Assembly: GCF_018139145.2 (NCBI RefSeq)
Contig: NC_059476.1
Location: 10,959,501 to 11,023,500, forward strand
DNA: 64,000 bases
Origin: Gymnogyps californianus
Lineage: Eukaryota > Chordata > Aves > Accipitriformes > Cathartidae
Direction: 5' to 3'
Shown: positions 40,201 to 52,882 of the stretch, in pieces
How positions within the stretch are numbered: the stretch's first letter is position 1
Layout of the letters: every line of letters begins with the position of its first letter
Made by a program: the position numbers and the translations under genes
The notes under the pieces: model-generated
Seen by the model: only the letters and a program-made list of their open reading frames with translations
Database searches by the model: none
What the model was told of the DNA's origin: nothing

Positions 40201-41252
40201 AGGAACTAACAAAGATATTTTTCTGAGGAGACTAAAGAACAACTTATTAAATTCTGGTTTTGATATTTTCCAAGCCAAGTGACAAATCAAAAACTCTGCT
40301 AAAACTTTCTCTTTTTTTTCTTTTTTTTAATAAGCAAATTGCATTAAGCAAGTATGCAACATAAAAGCCCATGGCAAGGGTAAGTTCATACTGAACACTT
40401 CTGAGGATGCTCTCAACCCCTTTAAAACTGTGTTTTCATAGCACCCGACACCATCTACTAGAGGGATGCTTTTCTCTTCAGGAAGCTGAATACGTACAGA
40501 AATATGGACATCAGAGAGAAGCTCAGGTGCTGTTTCACTGGGTAAAGAACACATATCCAGAGATGCCACTAATTCAAAAAATCTTTCTTGGAAGGTACCA
40601 ATGTAAATTTAAGGTTGCTAATAATCACTGGATAACTCCCTCCCTGCAGTCCCACATAGATTTTTAGGATGTTGCAGATTTTTCCTTTCCGTATCACCTC
40701 ACTTTAATCCCAAGGACAATTTTCATAACTTTGAAAACATGGAAGAAACATGTTAAAACCACAAGGTTTGACAATGTGTCTGCCCCATCTATTCAGACAG
40801 AATTGATCATCTTAACCTTTTCTCTGTGTGTAAGTTTATGCTGCCCCAAAACATCTACAAACTTTCTCACATAAAATCTAACAGGTAAAAAACCCTGAAA
40901 ACACCAAAATCACTCAAGAATAAGGAACACAGGAAATCATCATTAAAAAGCTTAATTTTAGAACACACACACAAAAAAACCCCAAATACAACGAAACAAA
41001 GATGAGAAATGATTGAGCAAGGGGTAATCCCTCAGGCTACAGAAAACTCTTTCCATAGCTGTGATAAAGCCTTCTATCTAACCATGCCTGCTTTACTACC
41101 AGCATTCATTTGAAGACATTCTACATAGCAGCCTGAGTAAAAAAAGCCAGGTATGTCAGCAAAATGCTGAGGTTGAACTAAAACTAAAAATAAAGGCATG
41201 GAGGGAGAGAGGAAAAAACCAAAAAGCAGAAGTATCCCTACCTTGGCCTTAC

Positions 41253-41314
41253 CTTCGCAACATTCCCGTCAAAATCCTGGAACTCTTCCCCAGGTTTGCA
41301 TCTGTTTCTCTAAG
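41253..41314 (-). CDS. VTI1A: VTI1A internal exon, C-terminal half of the SNARE motif (about residues 167-187)
   Basis: On the minus strand this 62-bp exon follows a strong polypyrimidine tract ending in CCCCAG and is followed by GTAAGG. It starts in phase 0, matching the end of the exon at 45758-45828, and gives LRETDANLGKSSRILTGMLR plus the first two bases of another Arg codon. This is the membrane-proximal half of the VTI1A SNARE motif, just before the C-terminal transmembrane anchor, which would lie in the next exon and is not in the window. Residue spacing agrees with the mammalian protein as I recall it, with no insertion or deletion. A good branch-point candidate (CTTTAAT, A at 41335) lies 21 bases upstream of the exon. 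Losing the exon would change the frame, so it is probably constitutive. Nothing in it suggests a pseudogene: the frame is open, both splice sites are intact, and an intron separates it from its partner exon. Confidence 0.96.
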
Positions 41315-44300
41315 CTGGGGAGAAGAGAGTCCCATTAAAGGCAAAAGGCACATGTACTCCATTCTGTACAAAGGACAGGTATTTCTACTGTCACTTCAGT
41401 CAATCAACTTCAGGTTTGGCCCACAACAAACTCACATGTAAGAAAGCCACCAAAGCTCTGGAATTTAAAAATGTTTTGTCTGGTTTTCACTTACGTAAAG
41501 ATGAAACCCACGGAAGATAAGACATTGAGGCAACAAAGATGAACCAGGATAAAGAGTAAAAGCTTTATAAATAAAGGGTTGCAGGTAGAAGCTACATAAA
41601 TTGGTATCCATAATTCCCATTGATGTGTGTATGTTTACTGGTTATCTATATTAGTAAGGGCATCAAGGGATGAAGAGACAGCCATGTGCTGTGTTCCTGA
41701 TGCTTTATGAAATGAAAAAAAAAAAAAAAAAAATCTCTTTCACTGTTTTTCAAAGACAGTAGTTTAAAGAAAAAGCAGTAATACAGAACCATGTCCTTTT
41801 ACCAATTCTGTGTAAAAGAAATATGCCTATACTGTCCCTTAAATACAAAACTTCTACTGACCTTACAGCAGCCACCACTGGGATGGATGTCCAAACACTC
41901 TGTGAACAGTATATAGTACGTACATAAGGCACAGCTGCGTAATATATATTTTTGCATGTAAGGATCACTCACTCATTGAAAAATAACATTTTTAGTAGTT
42001 TATTAGGACACAGGAAACCTACATTTACAGCTAAACTTAATTAGCTGACTTGTTCTAGAGCTCTCTCAAAAATCTTGCAAAATAGGTAAAAGCACAACTG
42101 AATAAAAAATGAAATTGGGGAGATGAAAATTTATGAAGCAAATGAACTTCATATTAAAAAAGAGCAATTACTTCTATTGTTCTTTAAAAGGGATTAAAAA
42201 CTTCCTTCTATTTGTGTGTTTATTAGTCTCCCACAAAATGACGTCTAGAAATGAGGAAGTGTATAGGAAGAATAGAGTTACAATTCTATTGCCTCTGTTG
42301 CCACTGATAGCTGAAGGAGAGACATCTTTGGACTTTTTAGAGATCTTGGAGCCAGTGGGACATCAAAATCTACTGTAAATGATAATGTAACAATTGTCAG
42401 TTATGAAATAGCAGGGACTGCTGTTTCTAACATGCCCCGAAACACAGCTGTGTGTACATACATAAAAACATTCTTCTCCTTATGAAAGCTGAATATTTAC
42501 CTCTTCGTTATCAAATCAGATTGAAAGGATTACCTGACTCATTGACTGCTTACTAAAGAAATTTTGTTGTAGAAGACAAAATGCATCCTGTGTGATAAAT
42601 CCATCAATACAGTAACACAGCCAAGAAAAGTGGCAGTCTTCCAATAACAAATCACCTTCACCATAACAAACCACTATTATACCTTGAATATGTGCATAGC
42701 AGCAACATTAAAAGCAGTTTCTATTCTGGAGCCCAATACTGTAAATGTTTGCTACCAGATTTAATGTTTATTACTGAAATCAGTAGTTGCAATCAATGAC
42801 ACATAACCTTGTTGCATAAATTTCCTCCTTGTTCTTGTAACAGGTATTAAGGAAACACCAAGTAGAAGCTGGGACTGGATACCACCATCCAAGACTTGCT
42901 CTTAGCAATATCATATTCAGTGCGAAGGCTTGCACTGACTCTCCGATCTCTGTAATTATGTACCATGATGGAACAAAGATGAGCACTATATTCCAGGGAG
43001 GCCATTCCCTCATTTTTTCCTGATTCATCTAGACAATTCAAGCTCCAGAAAAGCAGTTTAGCAGAGTTTGACACAAGTAACAGAAGAAAAAACATCACAA
43101 TAATTTTTAAAAGGCTCATTAAAAAGCCAAGTTCTTATCTATGCTAGAAGGGAATCTGAAGTACAAATGTATGCTTTACAGTGGTCTTTTATTATTCATA
43201 AAGATGCATTTAACACTTGGGGCTTCTCCTCCCTTTTCACAGAAAAGTAGCTCTCTCCTTTTTACCATTATATGTTTGATCCTACCTTCCCTCTCTTGCT
43301 GCAGGATTCTACCTGACAGCTAGAATCACTACTGATAGTTAGGAAGGGGAAGCTGAATCTTAGAGGTTTGACAAACTCCTCTAAGCAAGACGACCTCATA
43401 TTTTTATGGTAATAAAAAAACCCACAAAATAAGCGAAAGAAATGTTAAAAAAGAAACAAACACGTACACACACAGTTGGAAGATCTCTATCTACCTCCCA
43501 AGAGAACACTAAAAAAACACCTTTTCTTCCTGCATTGGCAGAAAAAACAACATAAAGAGTTTCAAACTGTAAGTTTGTTTTTATTTAAAACTGAAATATC
43601 TGATGGTAGTTCTTCCATCATTTCTTTACCAACACCAGTGCACGGTAGAAGCCAAAGAACTGGTGGCATACAGACCTGTGAAATGGCACATGATGGCACT
43701 TCCTTGTTTCACAGAACTGCTGTAGTGAAAACATTTTGAAGGATGCTTTGATATTAGCAATGGTAAATCTACACGGTGTTTAAGAAAGCTTTTAAAAAAT
43801 AATATTAAGAATAATAATGAGAAAGGAAGGAAGATGAACAAGATGCTGATATTGATATCTTGTCTGCCTTAGACACATTTTAATTTGAGGTTTTCCTAAA
43901 AAATGTTGCATCTTTTAGAGTCCTTTATACTCCATTTAACCTATCTGACTCTTGCAGCAAAGCTTTTATCCTTTCTCTTTGTTTTTTTAAAAAAAGTAGA
44001 GAATTCCTCTTCACTACTGTTATTACACATGTATTTTGCACTGCACATGGTCTTCATTTATTCTAAATGATACCAGCTATGTCTTGCATTTTTCTTCATT
44101 CAAATGTTTTACCCTACAGACAGGAAAACTCATATATGTAAATTTAAACAAACTATAGAGACACTAACTCATTTAAATTTTGCTTACAAGAAAATCTTCC
44201 TAATTTTCACAACATTGAACTGCTAAGAACTGACCATCATACTCAAGCTGACATTTGACTTTCAGAAGACAAGTTTGTTCCCTGGTTGATTAGATAATAA

Positions 44301-45757
44301 CTCTGTGTATTCAGTGTAAAGCTATTATGCATTGACAGAGCACCCTCTGTCCTGGTCTTTAAAAAATCTCCACACAACGGAAAACTTGCCAACTTATCCA
44401 AGATCATCCCTGACTGTACATCTGAGTATACAGACAGCTGGGACAGATGTACTCGTGTGGCTCCACTGGAAAATTTTTCTGAATTCCCTAAACAAAATAT
44501 TTTAAGTGGCATATGATAAAAACTTGGAATCTGAGATCTTCCATTTATGACAAGAGGTCTTTTGCTGAACTGTGATGGGATACACTTTCCTAGAATACCC
44601 TTATTTTTAATCTTGCTCCTTGCAGCTTACAGGTTTTGCCATCAAAGAAATCTGCTCTTCAGGTGGAAAGCACAGAAAAGGAAAAGTTATGTTACGAACC
44701 ATGTGTACACAGAGTCATCAGAACTACACTCCCTCTTTCTCTTTCCTGAGGATTTTTAGGATCAGCAGCAAGGGATACACGTTATTCATCTCCATTGCCT
44801 AGGTTTTACTTGTCTAGCTAGAAACAGAAAAGCATCTCAGACTCAGCAGTCACTAGGGATGTGAGGAGTGGAGGTGAAATAAGACACGAAGTTGCCTGAA
44901 CACCACTTGGTAAAGCTCACAATCCTTAGTTACATTTAATGATTTAGTTATACTTAATGTTTTAAAGTAGCTAATGCCCAGGACTTCAGAAAGCAACTGG
45001 TAGAGCTGACAGAAAATGCCTCATTAAAGCCCTCATAGGAGGCTTTACCAACCAAAGCTATCCAGGTAAAGAAACTCCCTGGGACAGATAAAGCAGTTTT
45101 CTTAAGTGGCATTGCTCAGCTAGAGGCCTGTAGGAGTACTTAGCTTTGGCAAAATTAGACACTCAGGAAAGTATCTGATCAACGTGTCATGGACAGAAAG
45201 TCACAGGTACAGTCACTCCTGGTGCTGTGAGCAGAAATCAGAACCAGGGAGACAAATTTCTTAGACTGAAGTTCAGAGAAGCTGTATGCATTGGATGGGA
45301 TGGGCTTCTGAGCATCTTTATTAATGCTACAGAGCAAAGACGATCCCTGTGGAGGCAACATAAGCCAAAAATGACACAGATATGTTATCTTGACTGCAGT
45401 GACAAAGCAGCAGTGTAGGAAACCATTACCTGTTCTTTCACACAGAATTGCCTAAGGAGGCAACTATTAGCATTTGCAGCTACAAGGTTGATCAATTATT
45501 AGAAATTAAGCGACAGAAAGCTTGCTTCCAACAGCGGGTTTGGTGACTTCAGTGTGACTGCCTGTACGAAAGGCTTTGCAGGATTGGGCCCATACAAGAC
45601 ACTTTTTAAGTGCTTTGCTGCAGATGGTGACTACATCTCATGATAGCAGCTGATTTATATGAAACTAACCAATACGCTGGATTATTTTTGCATGTACAGA
45701 GAACTTGCCCAAAGCAAATAAAATCCGAGATCAGCAATTACTTATTATCAAACTTAC
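41315..45757 (-). other. VTI1A: VTI1A intron, complete, phase 0 (4443 bp)
   Basis: This intron is bounded on the minus strand by a GTAAGT donor (45757 downward) and a CAG acceptor (ending at 41315). It holds a run of 19 A at 41715-41733. I see no recognisable transposon, RNA gene or further exon in it. Open frames up to about 90 codons exist on both strands but match nothing I know and lack splice or start context. Confidence 0.9.
41715..41733. repeat. Poly-A run (19)
   Basis: Uninterrupted A homopolymer about 400 bases upstream, in the gene's direction, of the 62-bp VTI1A exon. On the transcribed minus strand it is a poly-U tract. No retroposon body is recognisable next to it. Confidence 0.9.
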
Positions 45758-45828
45758 CCTTTCCCGAGCACGCTGGATCTTCTCTCTGTCATGGCTGAGG
45801 TTTTCCAGCATCTCCTGTCCAATCTGCT
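45758..45828 (-). CDS. VTI1A: VTI1A internal exon, N-terminal half of the SNARE motif (about residues 143-166)
   Basis: Read on the minus strand, this 71-bp exon follows a pyrimidine-rich tract ending in TGCAG and is followed by GTAAGT, a consensus donor. It begins with the last two bases of a Glu codon and then gives 23 codons, QIGQEMLENLSHDREKIQRA then RER, with no stop. I recognise this as VTI1A, a Qb-SNARE whose protein is about 217 residues in mammals. It acts in fusion between endosomes and the trans-Golgi network, partnering syntaxins such as STX6 and STX16. The exon covers the first part of the coiled-coil SNARE helix. Aligned by eye to the SNAP-25 N-terminal helix, the ionic zero-layer position falls on the Asp of the LSHDRE stretch rather than a Gln; this register is my inference. 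The exon ends on a complete Arg codon, so the following intron is phase 0. A candidate branch-point A lies near 45850, 22 bases before the exon. Skipping this exon would shift the frame. Identity rests on recall of the protein, not on a search. Confidence 0.96.
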
Positions 45829-46711
45829 CTGCATTAAAAAATCAAAGTGTAAATCATGAAAAATATAGCTTGTGACTGTAAGGCCTCAAAATGCCAGGTT
45901 AGATTGTAACAACTGCATTTAATACATGTGGTAGCCTAATCACTCCTCCTAACTGCAGAGAAGAAGACATCATTATACTAAATTTTAAGTTTTTCAAGCA
46001 ACGTAAAACTGAAGAAGTAACAAGCAAACCAGAAGCTGTCCCCCTGCAATCTCTTGAGGTTGTCTAGGCCCTGGGAATTGACACTGACCTTTGGTCTGTG
46101 AAACAAAGCCAAGAAGACTTCAGACTTGCTCTAAGTTCTGGGTGTCCATACTTCCCACATGCTCCTTAAGCCCACTCCTTGTCTTAGAAAGGAAGTCAGG
46201 AAGCCTTTGCTAAAACACCAGCCATCCTTATATCTCTAAAGACACTGAGAAGTCATATTAGAAGAAAACCACTCTCCGTGACTCTCAGCATTTACCATTG
46301 ATGCTTAAATAAAAGCTATTTCAGGCTAAGCCCAGTTACTGGTGTCTATTTTGCTCCATCATGGACTATTTCTGGCGAGCTTAGAGATACACTATAATGG
46401 ATCTTCTGATGTTTTTAATAGCAGACATATACATTAATCTATTGTCATCACCGTTTGTTTACACAGGGGTTGTTTGCTTCCACAGCTTATGCTGAACCAA
46501 AGGTTGCAAAATTATAGTGGAGAGGCCTCAAGATATGGTACAAAGACAAGACAAGATGCCAAAACTTTACTCTTCAGCTTCAGTCAAATGCTCCTCTAAC
46601 ACTGAAATATTAGCAGCAAGTATAGAGAAGAGATTTTAATCTTCAAAGCTCTATAGAAACATTAAGAAACCCTCCCTGTATTTCCCTGAAGGAGAAAAAT
46701 AAGTTAAATCA

Positions 46712-46805
46712 TTCCCATTTTACAGATGGGGAAAAAGACACAAGGAGCTGAAGCAGCTGTAGCTTGCCTCAGGACACACAGCACGTGTGAGACAACCAGC
46801 ATTTC
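46712..46805 (+). repeat. MIR-like ancient SINE relic
   Basis: TTCCCATTTTACAGATGGGG, then a run equivalent to 'AAACTGAGGCACAGAG', then TAGCTTGCCTCAGGACACAC and AGCACGTGTGAGA follow the MIR core and 3' segment. It lies about 0.9 kb upstream of the 71-bp VTI1A exon, in the sense opposite to the gene. This is the best-preserved MIR-like segment in the window. Confidence 0.72.
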
Positions 46806-49333
46806 TGTGCACATTCATTTAGGCCACTTAGCTAGCTTGCCAGAGATACGCACCAAAACTGAGTAAAACTACAAAAACATGATTTTTTTCACAAACAACA
46901 AAAATCATGCCTTGCTTTTGTTCTGGTGAATGCATGGGATCTTAAAATGTCATTATTTGAGGAGCCTCAAGAAAATTTATCATTAAAAATTCACCAATAT
47001 GTTAGTAGAGCAAACACGACTATTCTTATTTTCTTTTAATAGATACAGTCCATTTTCAGGAAACAATCCAAAGTAGAATCACCTCAAACTTTAAAAATTT
47101 GAGACAAGTGATTTTTTTTCTAAATCCATTTAACACAAGGTACACACTCTGCCAGATAAAGTCTAAGGAAATTCGTTACATATATATTTCTCTATCTGTT
47201 GCCAAGTACAGTGCAAGTAAGATAAATATTTCCTTAGATATCTGACCACAAATTGACATCCTCATTATGCTATCTTGTCCCTCTTGGCTTGCTGCTCCTT
47301 ACTTTTAGCTGTATATACAATGCCTCCCAAAGGTGAAATGTGGTAAGATATGTGGTTATTGAGTTCAAAAAGCTGTAAGGTGCAGTACAGTTATACAAAT
47401 GGTAGCCTAAGAAAGCGATTCAAGAGAGCTTTGCCTATGTTTGCATGTCAAAGGACTTACTGGATGAAACTATACTGCGCTTATTCCTCATCAAAGCACT
47501 CAAAATACTGTAATACACAGATACATGCATTCAATGTAATCTGGGGGAGAAAAAACAAAGCAAAATCCCTTAAAAACAGAGAGGAAAAAAAATCAACAAA
47601 TTACTAACCAAGTAGCATGAGGTGAAATGATAACAAGTATTTATTGCTAAGAATTATACGTATGTTTGCACAGACATAAAGGAGTGTGAGGCGCAGATTT
47701 TCCTTCAAAGGAATAACTATAAAGTAAATGGCTAAAATGGCTTGGTATTTCACAAACAAAGCTCAAAAATATCTTTATAGGAAACAGCTCTATTTTTATT
47801 ACACCAATTTTAAGCAAGTTACTGTGGGTTTTTTTTCATCTTCTTCCTGTCACTGGCAAGTTCACACTCTTAGCTTTTTATAATGATTGAGTTTATTTTC
47901 CAACCATCAATGTGACAGCAGCATCAACTGTAAGTGAGGGTAAAACACCATCACTTTGACGAATAGTGTATTTTCCTCTTATTGTCGATGACTGAAGACA
48001 TCAATAAATAAGGAAGGAGAGCATGTCAGCCAGAATATCACAGAATGAATTGTTGATATGACACTTAGGGATTAAACCTTCAGCCATGAAGTTCAACCTA
48101 GCAGAGGGGTCTGAGAACTGAGATAGTTGTGTTTCTTCCCAGCAGCCTCTATAGATAAATAATTGGACGGATCATCAATTTTACAGGAGCAGCTTTACTC
48201 TACATGCACTTTAGTTGATGATCTTTGGCCTTTTTTGGGCTAAAATAACAACATAAGTTGAACAAAGAGACATAACGGAGGCAACATAATCTCACAATAA
48301 GTTTGCAAACATAAATTGACACCTTTATCCACAGATCCTCTTCGTATCCTTGTTCTACTCAGAAAATTCACTGATGACAGTGAAACTTGATTTTTAGCTG
48401 GAAGGTCATGACAGTAAAACAAAAATATTAATAAATAAAGAAAATACAGACTTATAAATGATATGAAGACATGTCTCCTCACTTGGTTTGCAACTGAAGG
48501 TGCCCGAGACTGGGAAAAAAGTAACGTTAGCCCACAGTACAGCTAATTACAAGCTTGATATCATTGCTATCTGCTTGTTATTACTTTTCAAGTTTCCCTA
48601 TGACTCTGATGTTTTCCTGCCAGTTAAAACCTTCATCTATGTGGCAGATGCATGCTTTTAGTGCAACAGTGCTGTATAGATCTTTCCAGACTACTTATAA
48701 TGCAAATCATTGACGATGCTACTACAGTTATGTGAAAAGGTCAGGTTTCTAAGATATACCGTAGTGCAGATGCATGAATTAAGACCAATACACAAACTGA
48801 AGGGTGTTGCATGTTGCCAGTAATGGTGTTATTTCCATAGAATCTTAACAATGTCAATTATTTGGGGATTATCCCATCCTTTTAGTCGGTATATACCAAC
48901 AATGTTTAGTACAGTGCAGTCCCAAGTCCTACAAAAGACTGCGTGATGCTGCCACTTCCAACCGAAATTCCCAGAGAGATGCATAAAATCACGTCCTAAA
49001 ATTACAGCTAAACTATGAGAAGCAGAAGGGTGAATGCATTTACATCATTATTATCTATGTACTGACAGAGGGCAGGAATATTCGATACAGCAATTATCTC
49101 AGTCTTAAACAATGCTGTGATGAACAGAAAAAAAATTCTGAAAAACTACATAATGATATTAACAAGCATCAGCCTTAAAGGGTGAATGCTAAAATTCACA
49201 GCTCTAAATGTATTCCACCTTAAAGGTGTTTGAACAAGGTATGAGAAATCAGCCTTTTCAGTGCTGAACACTTTAATAATGCTATGTTGTGGGTCCAACA
49301 CAAATGGTGCCTGGTTCTATGAGACTGTTATGC

Positions 49334-49352
49334 AAAAAAAAAAAAAAAAAAA
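49334..49352. repeat. Poly-A run (19)
   Basis: Uninterrupted A homopolymer. The preceding sequence does not resemble a known processed pseudogene or SINE. Confidence 0.9.
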
Positions 49353-50008
49353 TTTCTTATCCTAAACCACTGAAACTAACTAGAAGAATGAAGAAGTTTT
49401 CCCCAACTGAAGAAAAAACAAAACCCCCAAAAACCAACAAATGCAAACCCAACTTCCTCCTTCAAGTATGCAAAAATTGGCACATGGTTTTCAACTTTTA
49501 TATTGAGATAAACCCAAAAGACAATGATCACTTCTAGCGATGCTCTGCACTCCTGAATATGCCCTTACTTTGGAATTTGCCTGTAACCTATATGCAGTAT
49601 TTATTTATACGTACAAATCATCATTATTTAATACATGTTCCACAAAGCTTGATTTCTAATACCTACACACATATCAAGGACGCAAAATAAGTTGTGCTTG
49701 ACTGGTTTTTCTTTTCCTTTTTTTACCTCCAGCCATTTAAGTATTTATTTACTAAATACTTATCAGCTAACCTAATTCTGAAAGAGCTTTTTCTAATCAC
49801 TCAAGTCATTAATACTTCTTTCCTTAAGAATGACTAAAATATTTACTCAAGAGACAGGAATGATATGGAACGAGCCTCTCCAGGCTTTTGGATAAACCAA
49901 ACATGCATTTTTATGAATTTTGGAGACAGAGTCCCCATTTTCCTTTTCATATGAAAAATAAAATAATCCAACATGATTTATAGAGCATTTTTCTCTCAAA
50001 GTGTACCC

Positions 50009-50046
<38 letters not shown>
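50009..50046. repeat. Compound microsatellite (TG)6(TA)13
   Basis: Six TG units run directly into thirteen TA units, uninterrupted. Such tracts mutate quickly in length and may be polymorphic. Confidence 0.95.
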
Positions 50047-52866
50047 AATACATTTCATAAGAGGCAGCAGATACCTTGATATGGTTTAAAATGTAAAAAA
50101 AGCTTAAAAACAACCAAATCATGGAGAGGATGCCTGGAAGTATGATTTGCCCAATCTCATCATACGTACAATGCATGCATCTGAGCTATGTAATCAGAGG
50201 TGGGAAAAGACAAACTAATTTACCCTGGGAAAAGCAGAAGATCATGTTAAAAATCAAGATGGCTGTTCTACAGAATCCTGAAATAAACTCAAAAAACCAG
50301 TGTGTTGTGAGAGAAGGAATCAGAGCAGGAATGGGGAACACTTCCACCCTGAGATCCTCAGCCTTGCCTAGTGAATAACGCCATTTGGGGAGCGCAATTC
50401 TGTGTTGCCTTTGCACAGAGACATCGCATGCTCTGAAGATGTAGCAAAAGCTTATGGAAGATTTTTGGAGAAGAACTACGCTGACACAGGCAGAAACTCA
50501 GTAAACATATTCAAGGCTGGGACACTTTTTTCCCAAAAGCCACTCTGTTTTGGACAGGTTAAAAGTTTAGATTTTAGGAGACTAAGAGAGATAAATCATC
50601 AACAGCAGTTCCTGGAAAAAAATGCTAGAAAGCGTTAAATGCTAGCTGTTCAGAGGTGACAGCAAGCAGATTTACAAACTTGGAAAATATGTGTTGCAGG
50701 AGTTAGAAGAATTCAGGGCTGAGTCAAATGCTTTATGCTTCTGACAGCAGAAAGTTAATAAAGAAAGTGATGACATATCTTTAAGTGTAGGGACACAGGT
50801 AAAAGTCCTATAAATTCAGAAGTTCACAGTTGATATATATGTACATCGAACAGCCAATATAACTAGAGACAGAAGGATTTAGATCATTAAAGTTATTAAA
50901 CGACAAGTACAGGTTAATACAGATAAATGAAGGATAATATAATGGCTATAAGCCAATGGAGAGACAATTTGTAGAGCATTAACAGAACAGTGAAACATGA
51001 GAGTTGGTGCTCAAATGCCTCAAGAATCTGCCACAGAGAAGTTAATCTGCATGCTGTTAAGTGGTCACTTAATAGAATAAAATAAAAATTAGCCACACGC
51101 TATAGGGACTAGTTGGCCTCTTCAGCAGAAGCAAATGCCGTACCGGTAGAAAGAGTACTGACAGTCAACAGCATATGCCGAGGACATCCAACACTTCCAG
51201 AGCTGTCAGAAGTTCAGTTGCAAGAGAAGATAAAAGAAGTTGCCCAGTCTTACTGTGAAAGCAAAAAACACCTAAAAATACCTCCAAAGTCCAAGATGTC
51301 CACCAAACTTAAAATACAAACATTTTTCAAATGAAAAAGGTCCCTATAAGCTATAATGGATGTTCACGAAATTATTTTCATTGGCCAACAGCAAAAGGGG
51401 TCCATTGATCCCGAGGTCAGGGAAACCAGAAAGAAAAACATCCAGAACACCTAATCAGAATTCAGGCTTTGTGCTTTGTTCAAAATAAGGAAGAAAAGAT
51501 ATTTGAGGAAGATACCACATGCCTTTAAGAACAAACTGGGAGCATTTCACAACCACAACCTCCCATGTTCCAGGCCTACTCTGTCCTTCCCCAGGAAAAA
51601 AAAAAAAGGCAGATGAATGAGAAGAAAATAGGAAAAAGAAAGGAGAAAGATGATATATGACAGATCTAGTAACTTCACCTCCAGTAGCCTTTTCTTCTTC
51701 TAAGGTTTCATACCTTCTCTGAAATCCTAACTTACATCAATCTGTTGGTGTAAAACTACTCATTTCTCACTAACTGATGTATTTTTTTCTGTCTACTCGC
51801 ATCACCCATCTAGCTGAGCTCCCTTACTAACATCCTCACAGCAACATTCACAGGAGGTGGCAGACTTTGATTCTCCTGAGCGCTTGTCTACATTGAAGTC
51901 CAGCCATTGTTCTAGCCATGCACCAGCTCAGCAATGCTCATCCGCTCCAAATTCCTCCCTTAGCATCTTCTTCCCCTCCCTTCCTTCAAATAAGTTCTAC
52001 GGTAAAAGAAATCCTTGCTTAGTGCATCAACAAGTAAACAACTTGCTACCCCCATTTCAATCACTTATTGAAGCGAAGTTGGGAACCAACCCTCAGTATC
52101 TTCTTTTCCTACTACTTTAAGTGCTGTCAGGATGGAAGAAATCCCTTCTCGGTCTGAGTTTGGTGCAGGGAACAGATGCTGCTTCATTATAGTACTGCCA
52201 ATCTTGAACTTTTCTGAAAGCAATTTAGCAGGGGAGAGTATTAACAATCCTGATTGCATCTAAATTAAGTTGCAGAAACATAACCGCTAAAACTTGAGCC
52301 ACAAACCATCACTTAATTAAACCTATGACTCCAAACAGCACTGGGATGACACAACAGTGATCTTTGGTTCGTCTAACTAAGGCTGGATTCATAGTCATAA
52401 TTTAATCAAAAACGCTCTACCATCTACCAAGTTTGCTATAAACTCAAAGCAGTGTAAATAATTACTTTGGACCCTGCAGTACTGGTTATTTCAAAGACTT
52501 AAAATGTGTAGGCAGAGAGTTGGCAACTTAAACTCCTGCATTCAGCAGCTCGAGGCTTGTAAAGTTGGCCCTACCTCTATAGCTGATTTACTCTTAAAGC
52601 AATAAATGCACTTCAAGACACAGAGTTGAGCACAAAATAGATGAGACAGACTATCAGCCAACCAGCAAACAGAAAACAAAGTTACTTAGGTTTTCAAAAG
52701 AGAAGAAAACACTTTGAAACACTGAAATATGTTTTAAAATGGAAGTGTGGAGCAAGAGGGTTTTTTCAAACTTATTTAACTACACAAAACCGCAGCATAT
52801 GACATTTAAACAGTGCAAAGACGAAGAACAAAGTCTGCTAGTTATATCTGTAAGCGCTAGAACAAA

Positions 52867-52882
52867 TTTTTTTTTTTTTTTT
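52867..52882. repeat. Poly-T run (16)
   Basis: Uninterrupted T homopolymer in an AT-rich stretch. Confidence 0.9.

Larger units (their letters stand above)
1..41252 (-). other. VTI1A: VTI1A intron, 5' part of a very large intron continuing beyond the window
   Basis: This begins at the GTAAGG donor of the 62-bp exon and runs to the window edge, so the intron is at least 41.2 kb. The next exon should encode the transmembrane anchor; I looked for its reverse complement and did not find it. The known mammalian gene is also very large. Recognisable content is the CR1 with nested LTR at 4930-5857, CR1 tails at 33790-33970 and 37040-37292, a MIR relic at 29238-29340 and several simple repeats. In 1-4929, 5858-29237, 29341-33789, 33971-37039 and 37293-41252 I see only AT-rich noncoding sequence with short chance reading frames. 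Confidence 0.85.

Noticed and set aside
1..41000. Search for the final VTI1A exon (transmembrane anchor and stop)
   Set aside because: No minus-strand segment matching the expected hydrophobic anchor was found by eye. It probably lies beyond the window, in keeping with the very large introns of this gene.
48035..48110. Possible reverse-oriented CR1 tail (ATCACAGAATG followed by AAGTTCAACCT)
   Set aside because: Only two short words resemble CR1, and the middle does not align in order. Too weak to call without a profile search.
51113..51334. 73-codon open frame with a plausible-looking acidic and basic protein
   Set aside because: The frame's first bases have no exon boundary, the product matches nothing I know, and similar-length frames occur throughout the window by chance.
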